Shown here: positions 47,694 to 59,143 of the stretch, one piece after another
How positions within the stretch are numbered: position 1 is the first letter of the stretch
Layout: every line of letters starts with the position of its first letter
NCBI GenBank assembly: GCA_003254925.1
Contig: QANZ01053544.1
Coordinates: forward strand, 68,635-132,634
DNA from: Chamaecrista fasciculata
Taxonomy: Eukaryota; Streptophyta; Magnoliopsida; Fabales; Fabaceae
DNA length: 64,000 nucleotides
Direction: 5' to 3'
Position numbers and translations under genes: made by a program
The notes under the pieces: model-generated
The model's database searches: none
What the model saw: only the letters and a program-made list of their open reading frames with translations
What the model was told of the DNA's origin: nothing

Positions 47694-48183
47694 GGTTAAA
47701 GAGTCATTTTGATCTTAAATGTACACTCTATTATTTATTTTTTCCTCTATGTTTTAAAATGTTTCATTTTGGTCCTAAATTATTAAATATAATCATATTT
47801 CGTCTCTCGTTTCAAGTTCGTGTGTGACGAATTTATAGTTACGTATTGTTCTAAAAGAGTACTTAGTTTTCTCTATCTAGTTGGGTCGTCAGTAAATGAG
47901 GTAAAATCGATCTTGAAAGTATACCGCTCGTTTTACAATCAGACAAGTAAAATTGATCATATCTCTCGTTTCAAGTTCGAAATGATGAATTCAGAACTAT
48001 GAGTTACTGTTAACAAATCTTTTGAATTTAAAACGAGAAACGAGATAAATATAACTAAATTCAATAGTTTGGAACCAAAATATATATTTTGCTAACATAT
48101 AAGACCAATTTAAACATTTTAAAATATAAAGGACCAAAATTAATATTAGAGTATACATTTAAAACAAAAATGACGGTTTGACC
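47694..48183. mobile_element. R1 family element with 9-bp duplication
   Basis: It starts GGTTAAAGAGTCATTTTGATC and ends AAATGACGGTTTGACC. Flanks TAATTTTAA (47685-47693) and AAATTTTAA (48184-48192) agree at eight of nine positions. This suggests the R1 repeats are also MULE-type elements. No coding capacity. Confidence 0.65.
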
Positions 48184-49791
48184 AAATTTTAATGTTCTCA
48201 ACCATTTAGCATATTGTATGTATTTACGTACTTATTTAATCTTAGTAGAATGATCACTTGTTATTTTGGCAGTTCCCTAACTTCGGACATGATAAAGAGT
48301 ATGTATATTTTTTCTATAGCAAAATTGGTTGATTATAGCAGAACTGGTTGATTATTTGGCATGACATTTTTTTCTTTATATCAATTAACTAATTGTGAAC
48401 CTAATTAACTATTAACTAATAGCAATTCACATTGACTTGATTCTTGAAAGAAGAAACAGACCACCGCCCACTGGTACTGAGGCATTGAATTGAAGGCGAA
48501 TATTTGGACGCCAAATTTCTTTGCAATTAGTTCGAATGTCAGCATTGGATTACCAGATTTCAGAAAATGTTCCATCTAAAAACACTTAAAATACTTATTG
48601 CTGCATTTTCAAAACTTGATTTATAATATAATATATACATTTGGTGGACCATGAAGGAATCAACTGACACTTTTTCTTTTTTTTTTTTCATTTTAATAAT
48701 CCCACAGTACTTTCGCCTAACTCCTCTGCTTTTACTCTAGCTCGTTCTTAATTGTGGTCAATTATTATTCTTTTTTTCTTCTAGTCCAAATTCTTTATAA
48801 TTCTTGTAATTCCATGAAAGTCGCTGTGTTTAAATTTTTCAAATTAATTTCAAGCCTTTTAAACTGGTTTTGCCTACCCTCTCTGTTTTTTGATAATTAA
48901 TTACTTTTGCCTTTTCGGCCACCGAAACTTTAGAAATTGGAGTTGCCTTCAAGAGACAGTTTCAACTTTCAAATTGTTTACTTTTTTGTTCACCACGCGG
49001 CCTTCATGCCAAAACCCCAAACGTTACATCGAATCTATTGCCGAATTTTTTAATCGTCACTTCGCTGTCAGATTTCTTCATTCTTCCCTGGTTTTCAGAT
49101 CTGTTCCTTATAAATTTATCCATTATAATTTATCGAGTATAAATGTTTTTTTTTTCTAAATTATGGATTGATATAGTAACCTGTTAACGATCGGTTACCA
49201 ATAAGACATATTTGATCCAATTTCATGCATTCAATCTCTTAGAATCTCAAAACTTGACCCTCATCACGAAGTCTTAATATTTTTATATATATATATATAT
49301 ATATATTAAAAATAGATGAGAATGTGTGACACTCTCCATATTGACAAACACTTTCTAAGGTTTACATGTTACCAGCCCTGTTTATTGCATCACTCATAAT
49401 ATTATGGAAAAAACTATAAAAGTTATTCATATCTTTAATTTGTTAAAAATTAAAATTTATCTAATCATAAGTTTTACTAATATTTTGGTCAAATACTTAG
49501 ATTGGCCGATGAAGTTATTTTGATTTTCAAACTATATTTTATTCTATAATAATCTTTAAACATTCACAATTATTTCACTGTTAGTCCTAAAGCTAACCCC
49601 CTCATATTTTTTTTTATTACGTGTGGTGTGGCATTTGATAAAAAAAAAAAACATTATTCTCAGTCTAATAAAAATAAGTTATAAATGATTAGAATTAGAA
49701 TTATAGTTTGCTCATCAATATACTTTTGATTATGGTATATTTTGTACTGTACTGATGAGAACGTCAATCTTATAATAAATGATAAAATATA
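48184..49791. other. AT-rich intergenic DNA
   Basis: It contains a (TA)n tract at about 49281-49307. The open frame around 48890-49159 has no recognisable protein features. No gene is supported. Confidence 0.45.
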
Positions 49792-50010
49792 GGCCAAAGT
49801 TCTATTTTGGTACCCAGTTATGCTCAGTGTTTCAAATTGGTCCCCTAGTTATTTTTCGTTTCATATTGGTCCCCAGTTATGCAAAACTTTTAGGTGGGAC
49901 CAACTTTGCCAATTTTTGCATAACTGAGAGACCAATATGGAACGAAAAATAATTGGGGGACCAATTTGGAACACTGAGCATAACTGAGGGACCAAAATAG
50001 GACATCGGCC
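49792..50010. mobile_element. Small MULE-type foldback element (219 bp)
   Basis: It starts GGCCAAAGTTCTATTTTGG and ends CCAAAATAGGACATCGGCC. A perfect 9-bp duplication, TAAAATATA, lies at 49783-49791 and 50011-50019. The ends match the AHL-carrying Pack-MULE at 23823-25230, so this is probably a deletion derivative of the same family. Confidence 0.87.
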
Positions 50011-50725
50011 TAAAATATATAACTAGTTAACTACTTGTGATTATAGTATGCAGTTTACTGTATTAATATTTTAATGATGTTATGACTTATGAGCAACAAA
50101 ATCTTCTACTCGTTAGTCATGATTATTAGTACATAATAACTTCATAACTTACATTTTGGCACAAATTTGGAGAGAATGAATCAAAATTTTAAAATAATAA
50201 GAAAAAAAAAGACGAGAGATATATTATGTGTTTGATGAGTAAAAGAATATGAGGCGCCTAATAAGAGTATGAAATACAAAAGAGAAGAAATTTAAAAACA
50301 AACTAATACTCAATATTGGATTGGATAATATGTTTTAAATCATATTTATTGATAACATATAAATTGAATGATATTGGATAAAATTCACTTTGAATTGATT
50401 TGGATTTGAATAACTATTATTTGGGCTTTAGTAGTCATTGTTCTCACTCAATGATGTTTTTCAGTGTCGATTGGATTTCAAAAACACAAAAAACTTGTGT
50501 TTGGGGAAATGATGATTGATGAGGATTGAGGGGTGGCCAATTATATTTCTTAAAGGAAAAAAGCAAAGTGGAAAATCAATGGGCTACAATTAGCCCCATT
50601 TCATTGACAAATTTAAAACGACAAAACAAGGCCCAGCTGTAGAACCCCAGACATCATAAATTAGAGTAGCTTGATGGGATCAAATTTCACATGAAAAGGA
50701 ATAACGTGGTCCGATCCTTACATAT

Positions 50726-50756
<31 letters not shown>

Positions 50757-50844
50757 ATTTTTAAATTTGTCTAAAATATATTCTTTATCTTATTGTTTTT
50801 TACTTTTTATAAACATGGACTAATTTTTTTTATATGAAAAAAAA

Positions 50845-50990
50845 ATTTAAGTGAGTTAAATCTTGAAGTTCACTAAAATCATAACATGCTTTCAAGCTTC
50901 CAGAAGTAATTACATATCACTTACTAATATAGATCACTTACTAATATAAATTTTGAGTTGACTTCATATCAAGGCCCAACCCTTTTGTTG
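50845..50990 (-). repeat. Degraded SINE relic
   Basis: AAGTGAGTTAAATCTTGAAGTTC and ACATGCTTTCAAGCTTCCAGAAGTA correspond to the body of the SINE at 47178-47378 but with many changes. A TA/CA microsatellite lies just upstream at 50721-50757. Confidence 0.45.
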
Positions 50991-51344
50991 GCAAAAAAAA
51001 AGTTGACTCCTTATTAAAAATATATTTTGAAAACAGTTAGCAGTTGTAACAAAATTTTAAACTAAAAGTAGATCATAATTTAATAATAAATTCCATGAAT
51101 AGAAAAGGTAGAGCAATTGGCAAGTATTAGCGAGTAGGTAGGTAGATATATAATGATGAATGAAGAAGAGCAACGCAAAGTCCATACTCCATATATGAGA
51201 AAAGAGTATAGGATAGATACATAGCCTACATTTTCAGGACTCACCTATCGAAGTGAACCAAACCCGAAATAGAAATGCAAGCGCCTACACACGACAACAC
51301 GGCTAGCTATATATATATATATATATAAAGCTGAAGAGTGTTAG

Positions 51345-53183
51345 CTAGAAAGGGAGGTGAGCACTGGCAACAGAGACAGAACTGGACGGCCCGGCAGCAG
51401 CGGCGGCGGCGGCGTTGTTCCTCTCGGCGTGACAAAGCTGACGGAGTTTGGTGGGAACATACCAAATGGAAAGTCGAGGATGTGCGTTGAAGATAGCATC
51501 AATGTCCCAACCTTGACGACCTGCAATGGCCACAAGTGGCTTATAACAAGCTTGTCTCCACGCACCTACGTTTTCTCCTCTTTCCTTAAACCTCATTCTC
51601 AGCTCATTGGAAACCTCCTCGTCCAGACAGTGCAATGCGTAGCAATGAACATAGTGTCGCATTTTGGGCTTGTTTATGTAGCTCGCTCCGGCCTTCTTGG
51701 CGTACCTGAACACCTGGTTTGTCACCTGCGGGAACTCATTTGAATTCAATACATGTTATAACCCGATGGGTTCATTCATTCATATTCCAGCAGTATACGT
51801 ACGTACGTAATTGTCGCTAGCTAAGCTATAATATGAATGGGACCCACCAGCAGCACTGACTTGGTCACGTGTTGGACAAAAAAAAGAGACAGAGAGTAGT
51901 AGTATGAGTGAGGATAGAAGAAGTACCTTGGTGGGGCATTTCTCCCCGCGTTCCTTGGCGATGTTTTGGACTTGGATTAAGAAGTCGCGGCATTGCTCGT
52001 AGAGATGGAAGAGGTAATCGAGGCCGTTCTTCTTGCCACGTGCCACTTCCCCAGGCTCTGTCACGATGAATGGGTGTTCCCTCTGTCTCTCACTTCCTCC
52101 ATGCCCTTCATTCTCTTCGCCTTCCCCTAATTCCTCTTCACCATCCTCCTTCTCCTCATCGTCGTTTTCATTTCTACTCATCTTCATCCTACGCCGCCTC
52201 CTTTGCTGCTGCTTCCTCCTCTCTCCGCCACCCACCGCCTCCCACGTGCTCCCTCGTGCCTCCTTCTCTTGTTGCACCACTGGTTCCTCCGATAACCCTA
52301 TTTACAATAACAATTTATCATAATACTCACATATCACATACATAACCTTTCATTAATTCTTTTTTATCACTTAAATTAAACCAAACAAAGATTTAATTAC
52401 TCGCTTCCTTCAATACTAAACATCACTCCGCTACTACTTCTCAAATCTTACAACTTCATGAATTTAGACAACAGTAGTTCAATATAACAGTAGAATAAAC
52501 TGTAAAGTCAATCATTCCTTGAATAAAAATAAAAAATTTACTACCTTTGTTCCTTTATGTTAGGAATTAATTAGTCAACGCCTTATATTTGGTTGACCTT
52601 CATACTTTGTGTTTGTGTTTAGAAGGGTAACCAACAAAACAAGATCATAACAAACAAACTAACTAACTAACTAACTATATGTAGGTGTAGTTGATTGTGA
52701 GGTGCATGCACCTTCCTGAGAGAGAGCATCAAGTGCGTTGGTGGTGGTTGTAGTGGTAGCGTCCGCCGAGTGAAGGTTGCGACGCCGTGCTTCCTCGTCG
52801 TCGATGCGGCGTCGTTCGGCTCTGACGGCGGCCTTGATGCCGTATCGTTCTCCGACGAGGAGATCCCATCGGAAAAACTGAGACAAGCTGTTCATCATCT
52901 CATCAAGCTCCTCGTCCTTCATGTTCACCAGAGTGCTCACCGTGAACCCTAGCTCCGCTATCTTCGCCGCCGTGTAGTACCGAATCCCGTAAGCTTGGAA
53001 CAACTCCTCCAGCCCCCCCAGCTCCCGAGATCCCCTCATAACCGCGGCGGTGGCCGGAGGCGGAGCCACCGTGTACTCCATAAGCGGAGGGCGGCTGAGT
53101 TGGGTGGTGGTGGAAGCAGCAGAGAAGAGAGCGCGTGGGTCCCACTTGAAGATGCTCGTGGTGGTGAATGCGTCGGGATCCAT
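51345..53183 (-). CDS. LFY: LEAFY / FLORICAULA floral meristem identity transcription factor
   Basis: Three exons on the minus strand, 53183-52712, 52297-51927 and 51725-51345, keep the canonical LFY intron positions and give 407 residues. The N-terminus [20 protein letters not shown] is diagnostic. The SAM-like oligomerisation domain covers about residues 55-127 ([20 protein letters not shown] ... [20 protein letters not shown]). A variable, very acidic linker (about 195-230) contains an unusual QQQRRRRR run. The helix-turn-helix DNA-binding domain spans about 231-395, with [40 protein letters not shown] and [20 protein letters not shown], including the MRHY histidine of angiosperm-type specificity. 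The C-terminus has a seven-alanine run. LFY binds CCANTG-type palindromes as a dimer and activates AP1, AG and other floral genes. All key blocks are intact, so the gene should be functional. Confidence 0.98.
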
Positions 53184-56100
53184 GGAAAGAGAGAAGGGAA
53201 GTAAGAAAACACTGTTGGGGTGGAGGTTCCTGTGTAAACTTAAAAAACCTGCAAGTGCGAGGAGGAGGAAAAAAAATAAAAGTACTGTTGTTGTAATTAC
53301 GGGAATACCCTTGTGCATGAGTTTGATTCCCGAGACGAGTTGATAGATTGATTGTGTGGGGTTGTTCGTTCCTGAGAAGTTTAAAATGAGATATATGGCT
53401 CTAACCATAACAAACTGGACAAGTCCTAAACCAACCAAACTAATAGCTACCTAGCTACCTCGATCCTTCGCTTTGTTTTTTTTTTGTCTTGAACCGAAGA
53501 GAGAGGATGATGATGATTCATTCATTCATTCATTCTTTTGATTCTTTTTTCTTTTCTGCTGCTATATTTTGCATTGCTTCTCTGTCTCTGTAGTCTGTAA
53601 TATGTAAGTGGTGTTGTGTGGATCCCAGGATCACTACGAGATCTTGCCACGTCAGCGTGCTATTTGGATGTGCATGCATGCTTTGACCGCTGATTTGACT
53701 GTTGTTTTTTGCTTTTGCGTTGGGTTTTTCAATTATATCTATGTATTTGCGTGTTATTCCATAACTAGCTGGTAATTGTTATACACACTGCTCCACTTAA
53801 AGCCTTAAACAACAAACAAACCAACACAACTTATTTTAAACTCCTCCTTTGGGTTATATTATCTCCTTCCTTCCGCTTTGTCTACCCTTCCAAATTGGGT
53901 CAACTGTTGTCTCAATTCTTAATTCTACTGTAAGTTTTTTTTCTTTTTCGGCCAACTACTATAACCTTGTTTTTTTTACTCTCTAATCTTTCAAAAAAAA
54001 AAAAAACTGTATCTACCNCTTTTGAAAAGTTTATAATAATTATTGTTGATTTAAACTTTCTTTCATGACATATATAGATAGCATGCCTCTAAATTCTCAA
54101 ACGGCACTAACGGGAAGGATCTAATAAATAAAAGAATAAACTAACAACTTACCCTTTATTGAATTCACAACTTCATTTTTAAAAAATTAAAATATATAAT
54201 TTAATCTTTCAAAAAAATTAAATGATACACTTATTAATTTTTAAAACAATCAAATAATATATTTATATATTTCAATAATGAAATTATCAATTAGATAACT
54301 TTTTAAATATCAAAATTAATTGTTTTATTTTTTAACTCATCCTAATTTTATTGACCTAAATCTTTTGTAGTGTTATTACACTGTACTGCAAAAAAAAAAA
54401 AAGTTTTCTCTTTGTTCTTTTATCTCTCTACACTAGAATGTAATAAACATTATCAAAAGATCCAAATTTCAAATTGATCGGATGTTGTGAAGGGACGTTT
54501 TGTTTCTTAAGTGATCAAACTCGAGAGGATGATAAATTGTTGAAGATGTAATTTGGGCATCATAAAAAGTAGCAATAAAATATGAAGTGGGAAGATGATA
54601 AAGGCAAAGGCTAGATATAATGATATATAGCAGTAGGGAGGGGCCTGGTGGTGCGAGCTAGCATTCAGGAAATGGTAGGGTAGATAGATTACTCATTACT
54701 GTGTTAGATCAGAGAAAATCTCACTGAGCCTTCGGATCAGTTTGGTTTTTGTTTTTTTCTGAGCTTTCCAATCAGCAAAGCAATAACATCTATCATAGAC
54801 TCATTAAATAATGGGAGACAAGGATTATATATATTTATATATATAGTTAGATGGCATGCCGTGCCATGGTGGGATCTGGAAACAGACTTGTTTAATTTTT
54901 AAAGTAATTAATTTTTGTCACGGACAAATCGAGTATATTGATGAATAGATAGATATATCGAGACTTGAGATTTCTTACCCATTAAACTATTTTATTTGAA
55001 TTCCTCCTAAAGATATAATATTTATATAATATTATACATAGAAGGTACAATATTCAATTCATTGGCGTTGTGAATCAATAAGTAATTGCAGGCAAAGTAC
55101 AGTGACCCTGCCAGGTTTGTTTCAGTTGGCCCTAAAGCTCTCTGCTAAAAGCATGAAAATTTTGAGTACTTCCCGTTCTCTCAATACCACTCATTCTACG
55201 GTCACGGATAATGCAACAAACTCAACCAACAATATTATCACCTTTTTTTCTTATATATAAGTATGAACTTTCCTCGTGTATTAGTGTAAGTAAAGATTAA
55301 TTTTATTTTGGGGTTCCCAATAATATCAATTTCATAGCTCAAAACTTAGGTCTGGAGTTCATTTATCATTACATCAAATATTTGTTGATTATGATATTAT
55401 CACTTTGATATTGAGTAATTTATATTTGTCTTTTTCTTAAATATTATTTTAATTTTAAAATATAAAATAATATATTTTATTTTATTGAATTAAAAAACGA
55501 TGATGAGAAGTCAACTAACTAATTTTTTTTTATATTTTTGTAATTAGATATAATACTAAAGAGGGGAAAAAATAATAAGAATTTAATTATTAAAATATTT
55601 AGTAGCATCTCGTTGCCTCTTTTTATAATTATTATATATATATATATATATATTTGTGAGTATGTGCGCAGAAAATAAAATCACTGTTACATTAATATAG
55701 ATATTATTGTAGAATTTTTTAATGTTTTTTTATAGTATATATGATCAAATAAATCTTGACATTAATATTAAAATAAATTGAAAATAGTATAATAATAATA
55801 ATAATAATAACTTTTCACAACTTTATGCAAAAAAAAGAACAAATTTCACTACTTCTACTATAATATATTAAAAAACAAAAAAATAGTGATAAATTATAAA
55901 AATATAATTTCTTAATTAGTATGAAATATAATAATAATTTTTTATTAAGTCTAAATTTTTATAATTTGAAAATAGAAACTAATATTTACAATTCTAAATT
56001 TTTATAATTTGAAAATATAATAAGACGTACAAAACCATTATATATATACACACAGAGATGATGAAATTAAAAGAGTTCGCCTCTAAATCCAAACTCAGGT

Positions 56101-57999
56101 CCTAAAAAGTTTTTAAAACTTTTGCTAAATTAGAACCTAGACCTATTTTTTTAATCCAATATTTATGCATAAATTCAATTAATAAAAATATTTTGATGTC
56201 TCTAACTCAAGTTTTTTTTTTGTCACAAAAAGTTTACGTGAGTTGACTCCTAGGGACTTATCAAGATTAGAACATGCCTCCAAGCTTTGAGCGCTTACAG
56301 AAATACCAATAAAGTTCTGATATCAGCAGTAAAAATCAAACTCATGACCAACCGAATCACTTTTGTCGACACTTTCAAGTTCTTAATTAAAGTCCAACTA
56401 TATCAACGCACTGCAATTTTGTAGAGATATAATTTCTTTTACTTTTTAAAAAATAGGCTGAGAAAAATCATGAAATTAATTGTAAGAATTTCATTAAATA
56501 ATAATAATATATTAAGTTATCTAGTCATCTAGCTAGCTCTAAAATATTGTGTTTTAAAACATTTATACGGTTTTTTATTTATGCATTTTTTATAAAGTAA
56601 TTATTCCCACTTAATATCAGTATTGTAGTAGTGATTATAAAATATTTTAGAAAATAATAAACTTGCATTGCGTATTTGAATTTGAGACTTTGTGGGGACT
56701 AATCTAAATTAACTTGCATTGCGTATTTGGTTATAGCAAGTGAAGTTGTTTCATTACATTTGGCAAAAAAAAAAAAGTGAAGTTGTTTCATTACATTTAA
56801 AGCCCTCTAAAACCAAATGATTTACCTGAACTCCAACTTCTTGGTTACTAGAATTATTTGAAACATATGAGAATGGGATAGAAAACAATTTAGCAATTAA
56901 CAAAGACTTGGACTCATCAATTCGATGCCCACATGCACGTTACTGAGCTTGCTTAGAAAATGACGTCGTTATCTCAGTCTGAAGAGCGAAGTGGCCAGAA
57001 GCAACAGAGACAGAGAATTTGTCATCACAAACAATTCTTGATGTAAAAAAGGCAGATGACATAATCTAATTTTCAAGAATAAAAAAAAGTAATCTCTAAC
57101 AATTCTTCAATAATCAAGCATAATTCATTATTTTATTAATTTTCAAGTGACAAAGAACACATAAATATGTATATATAAATCTCAGTAATCAACCATAATA
57201 AATGCAATAAATTTTTTAATTAAAGAAATTTAAGTTGCTAACAAACGTGCATTGTTCGTTCTTTAAACAAGTGGGATATTGTTGAGAGTGAGATATACAT
57301 GTTCAGTTGAAAATAATTTACAGTGTGCTTAAAAAAGTCTGATCCAAATAAAAGGGCCAAGTTGATGGGTTCACGCCCTTAACTAAGCTAGTTTTGATGG
57401 ATGCTTCTGAGGAGGATCGGAGAATGAGGAAAACTTGAGTTTTCACAATGACAACATGTGTTGACTGTTGACCCTACAAGGTTCCTAGAACAGAGAGATC
57501 AGATAAGGATTTGGAAGAACCTGGTCATCGTCCATCCAAAGTGTCATGATTCGTTGAATCAAAATAGTATCAAGATTATTCAAGAGTATTAAACAGAATA
57601 AGAAAGGGTTCGTATTTGTTTTCATAAATTTAGAGCTGGTTTGTGCTATATTGTGGTGATTACTGGTAGCTAAGAGATTTGGTCCTTCGTTTCATTTTTT
57701 ATTATTTTGCCATATTACTAAGAAAACTATCAAACATCTAGAACAGTGTGAGTGACTGAATTCCAAGTCCTAGTGCATCTAATTTATTAAAAATTCTCAA
57801 AAATTTATGCTCAAAGCACTCAAGTTATATTGATGTGATAATAGTGAGGCACTGAGGACCTGGTTGGTGGGAATTTGCATGTCATGACTCATGAGGCTCG
57901 GTCAACAATATTGCTCCACCTAGGCCATTGCTATGTTTGGCATGAGGGGATCGGATATTGTTTCCTTAACCTTTACTAAAGGTCAAATACTCATGTTGG
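53184..57999. other. LFY upstream intergenic region
   Basis: No other gene lies within about 5.9 kb upstream of LFY, so its regulatory DNA probably extends here. Visible candidates are TGCCACGTCAGC at about 53645-53656 (ACGT core, bZIP-like), TTTGACCGC and TTTGACTG near 53690 (W-box-like), and CAACTGTTGTC near 53900, which resembles GAMYB sites. A single N is at 54018. From 54100 to 57200 it is mostly AT-rich, with a (TA)n tract near 55631 and a SINE relic at 56208. AAGTGGGATATTGTTGAGAG near 57270 looks like the polypurine tract and start of a decayed copia LTR. Confidence 0.45.
56208..56360 (-). repeat. Degraded SINE relic with T-rich (A-tail) end
   Basis: GTGAGTTGACTCC, TATCAAGATTAGAACATGCC and TTTGAGCGCTTACAGA parallel the SINE at 47178-47378. 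A T10 run at the left end corresponds to its A tail. Target duplications are not readable. Confidence 0.55.
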
Positions 58000-58390
58000 T
58001 CCTTAGAGTAGATTTTAAGTTGGTTTCAAAATGTGGTTTTAGATTGGTTTTATAATATTTATATGATTTATTATTTTTAGTCTTAAACTATTGATCGTAG
58101 TTATAACTTATTTCAAGTTCGAATTTGATAAGTTAATTACATGTTGTCTTTGACGACTTCTTTTTCTATCCAGTTGAAGTCGATAGTGAACAAGATCAAA
58201 TTGAATTTCAAAGATATGCCTCTTGTTTTGTATATCGTTAAACTATTTATTACTCCAGAAGAGTTTTTTTTATGCCTAATTAGAATTGTAGACAAATGAG
58301 ATCAAATCGAACCTTGAAATTGATTTTGAAACTAAAACTCAAAAATCATCATAAAAATATTTAAACCAATTTAAAATCTACCCCATACTT
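58000..58390. repeat. R1 family repeat, copy
   Basis: AGGTCAAATACTCATGTTGG at the left and CCAATTTAAAATCTACCCC at the right form imperfect inverted ends. Internal TTCTTTTTCTATCCAGTTGAAG matches other R1 copies. From 58391 to 59143 no gene is seen apart from the 3' UTR of the next gene. Confidence 0.5.
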
Positions 58391-59143
58391 TACCTTTATT
58401 ACCAAACTTTTCATAAAGGAACATTTTGTCAAATTGCTACTTTTTTTTTTACCAAATGCTAAATTGCTACTTGTGTGGCCATTAAAGTGGGGAAAGGAAT
58501 AATTTAAAACCCACTAAAATTTTAATGCGATGAGAGCACTTAATGCTGCTTGATGAATTGATAATGGCTCTTTTTTTAGGTAAAATAACAAACTCTGATA
58601 GTGATCAGGGAAACTATTTAACATCATATCAACGACAGACTTGAGGAGTTGAGGTTAATCATTGGCTTGTTACAGGCTTTTTTATGTGAACAATTATCCT
58701 AAAAAAAATTAAGGAAAAATTAATGTTTGGGTTAGTATGATGCAACTTGTTGCATCTAATTATACTATAAGTTAGGACATTGTTCATCAGTTTCCTATGT
58801 TGCTAAGAAGTAAATCGAAAGATGTAAAGGGATGACAATGTTGTTCCAAATCTATATATAGTAGACAAATCAGAGGACAAGTTCAAATGAAATTGCCTTT
58901 TGAAATAAGCAAGCATGGCTTTCATTGAATATGCTAGCTATTTATTACATAACATTTTATTTTTGGGTAGACTATTACATAACATTCAATCCTATGTAAC
59001 GTGATACAACATAGAGCTAGCTATTTTAGGTAAAGAAAACTAACAAACGTATACGAGCAGTGTATAATGTATTAGGAAAGAAAGATAAGTTATTTCAATT
59101 TGTTGATTGGCCTCATCTATCTCCTCATATTTATTTTGGTAAA

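Noticed and set aside
48890-49159. 89-codon plus-strand open frame
   Set aside because: No homology recognised, Phe/Ser-rich random-like composition, and no splice or promoter context.
52033-52345. Plus-strand open frames opposite LFY exon 2
   Set aside because: They are complements of the acidic/basic LFY linker and have no independent support.
53940-56200. microRNA gene in the LFY upstream region
   Set aside because: AT-rich inverted words exist, but none gives a convincing short hairpin with a known plant miRNA sequence by eye.
57268-57300. Copia LTR beginning at a polypurine-like AAGTGGGATAT
   Set aside because: No reverse transcriptase or integrase, primer-binding site or second LTR could be found nearby. 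Mentioned only as a possible relic.
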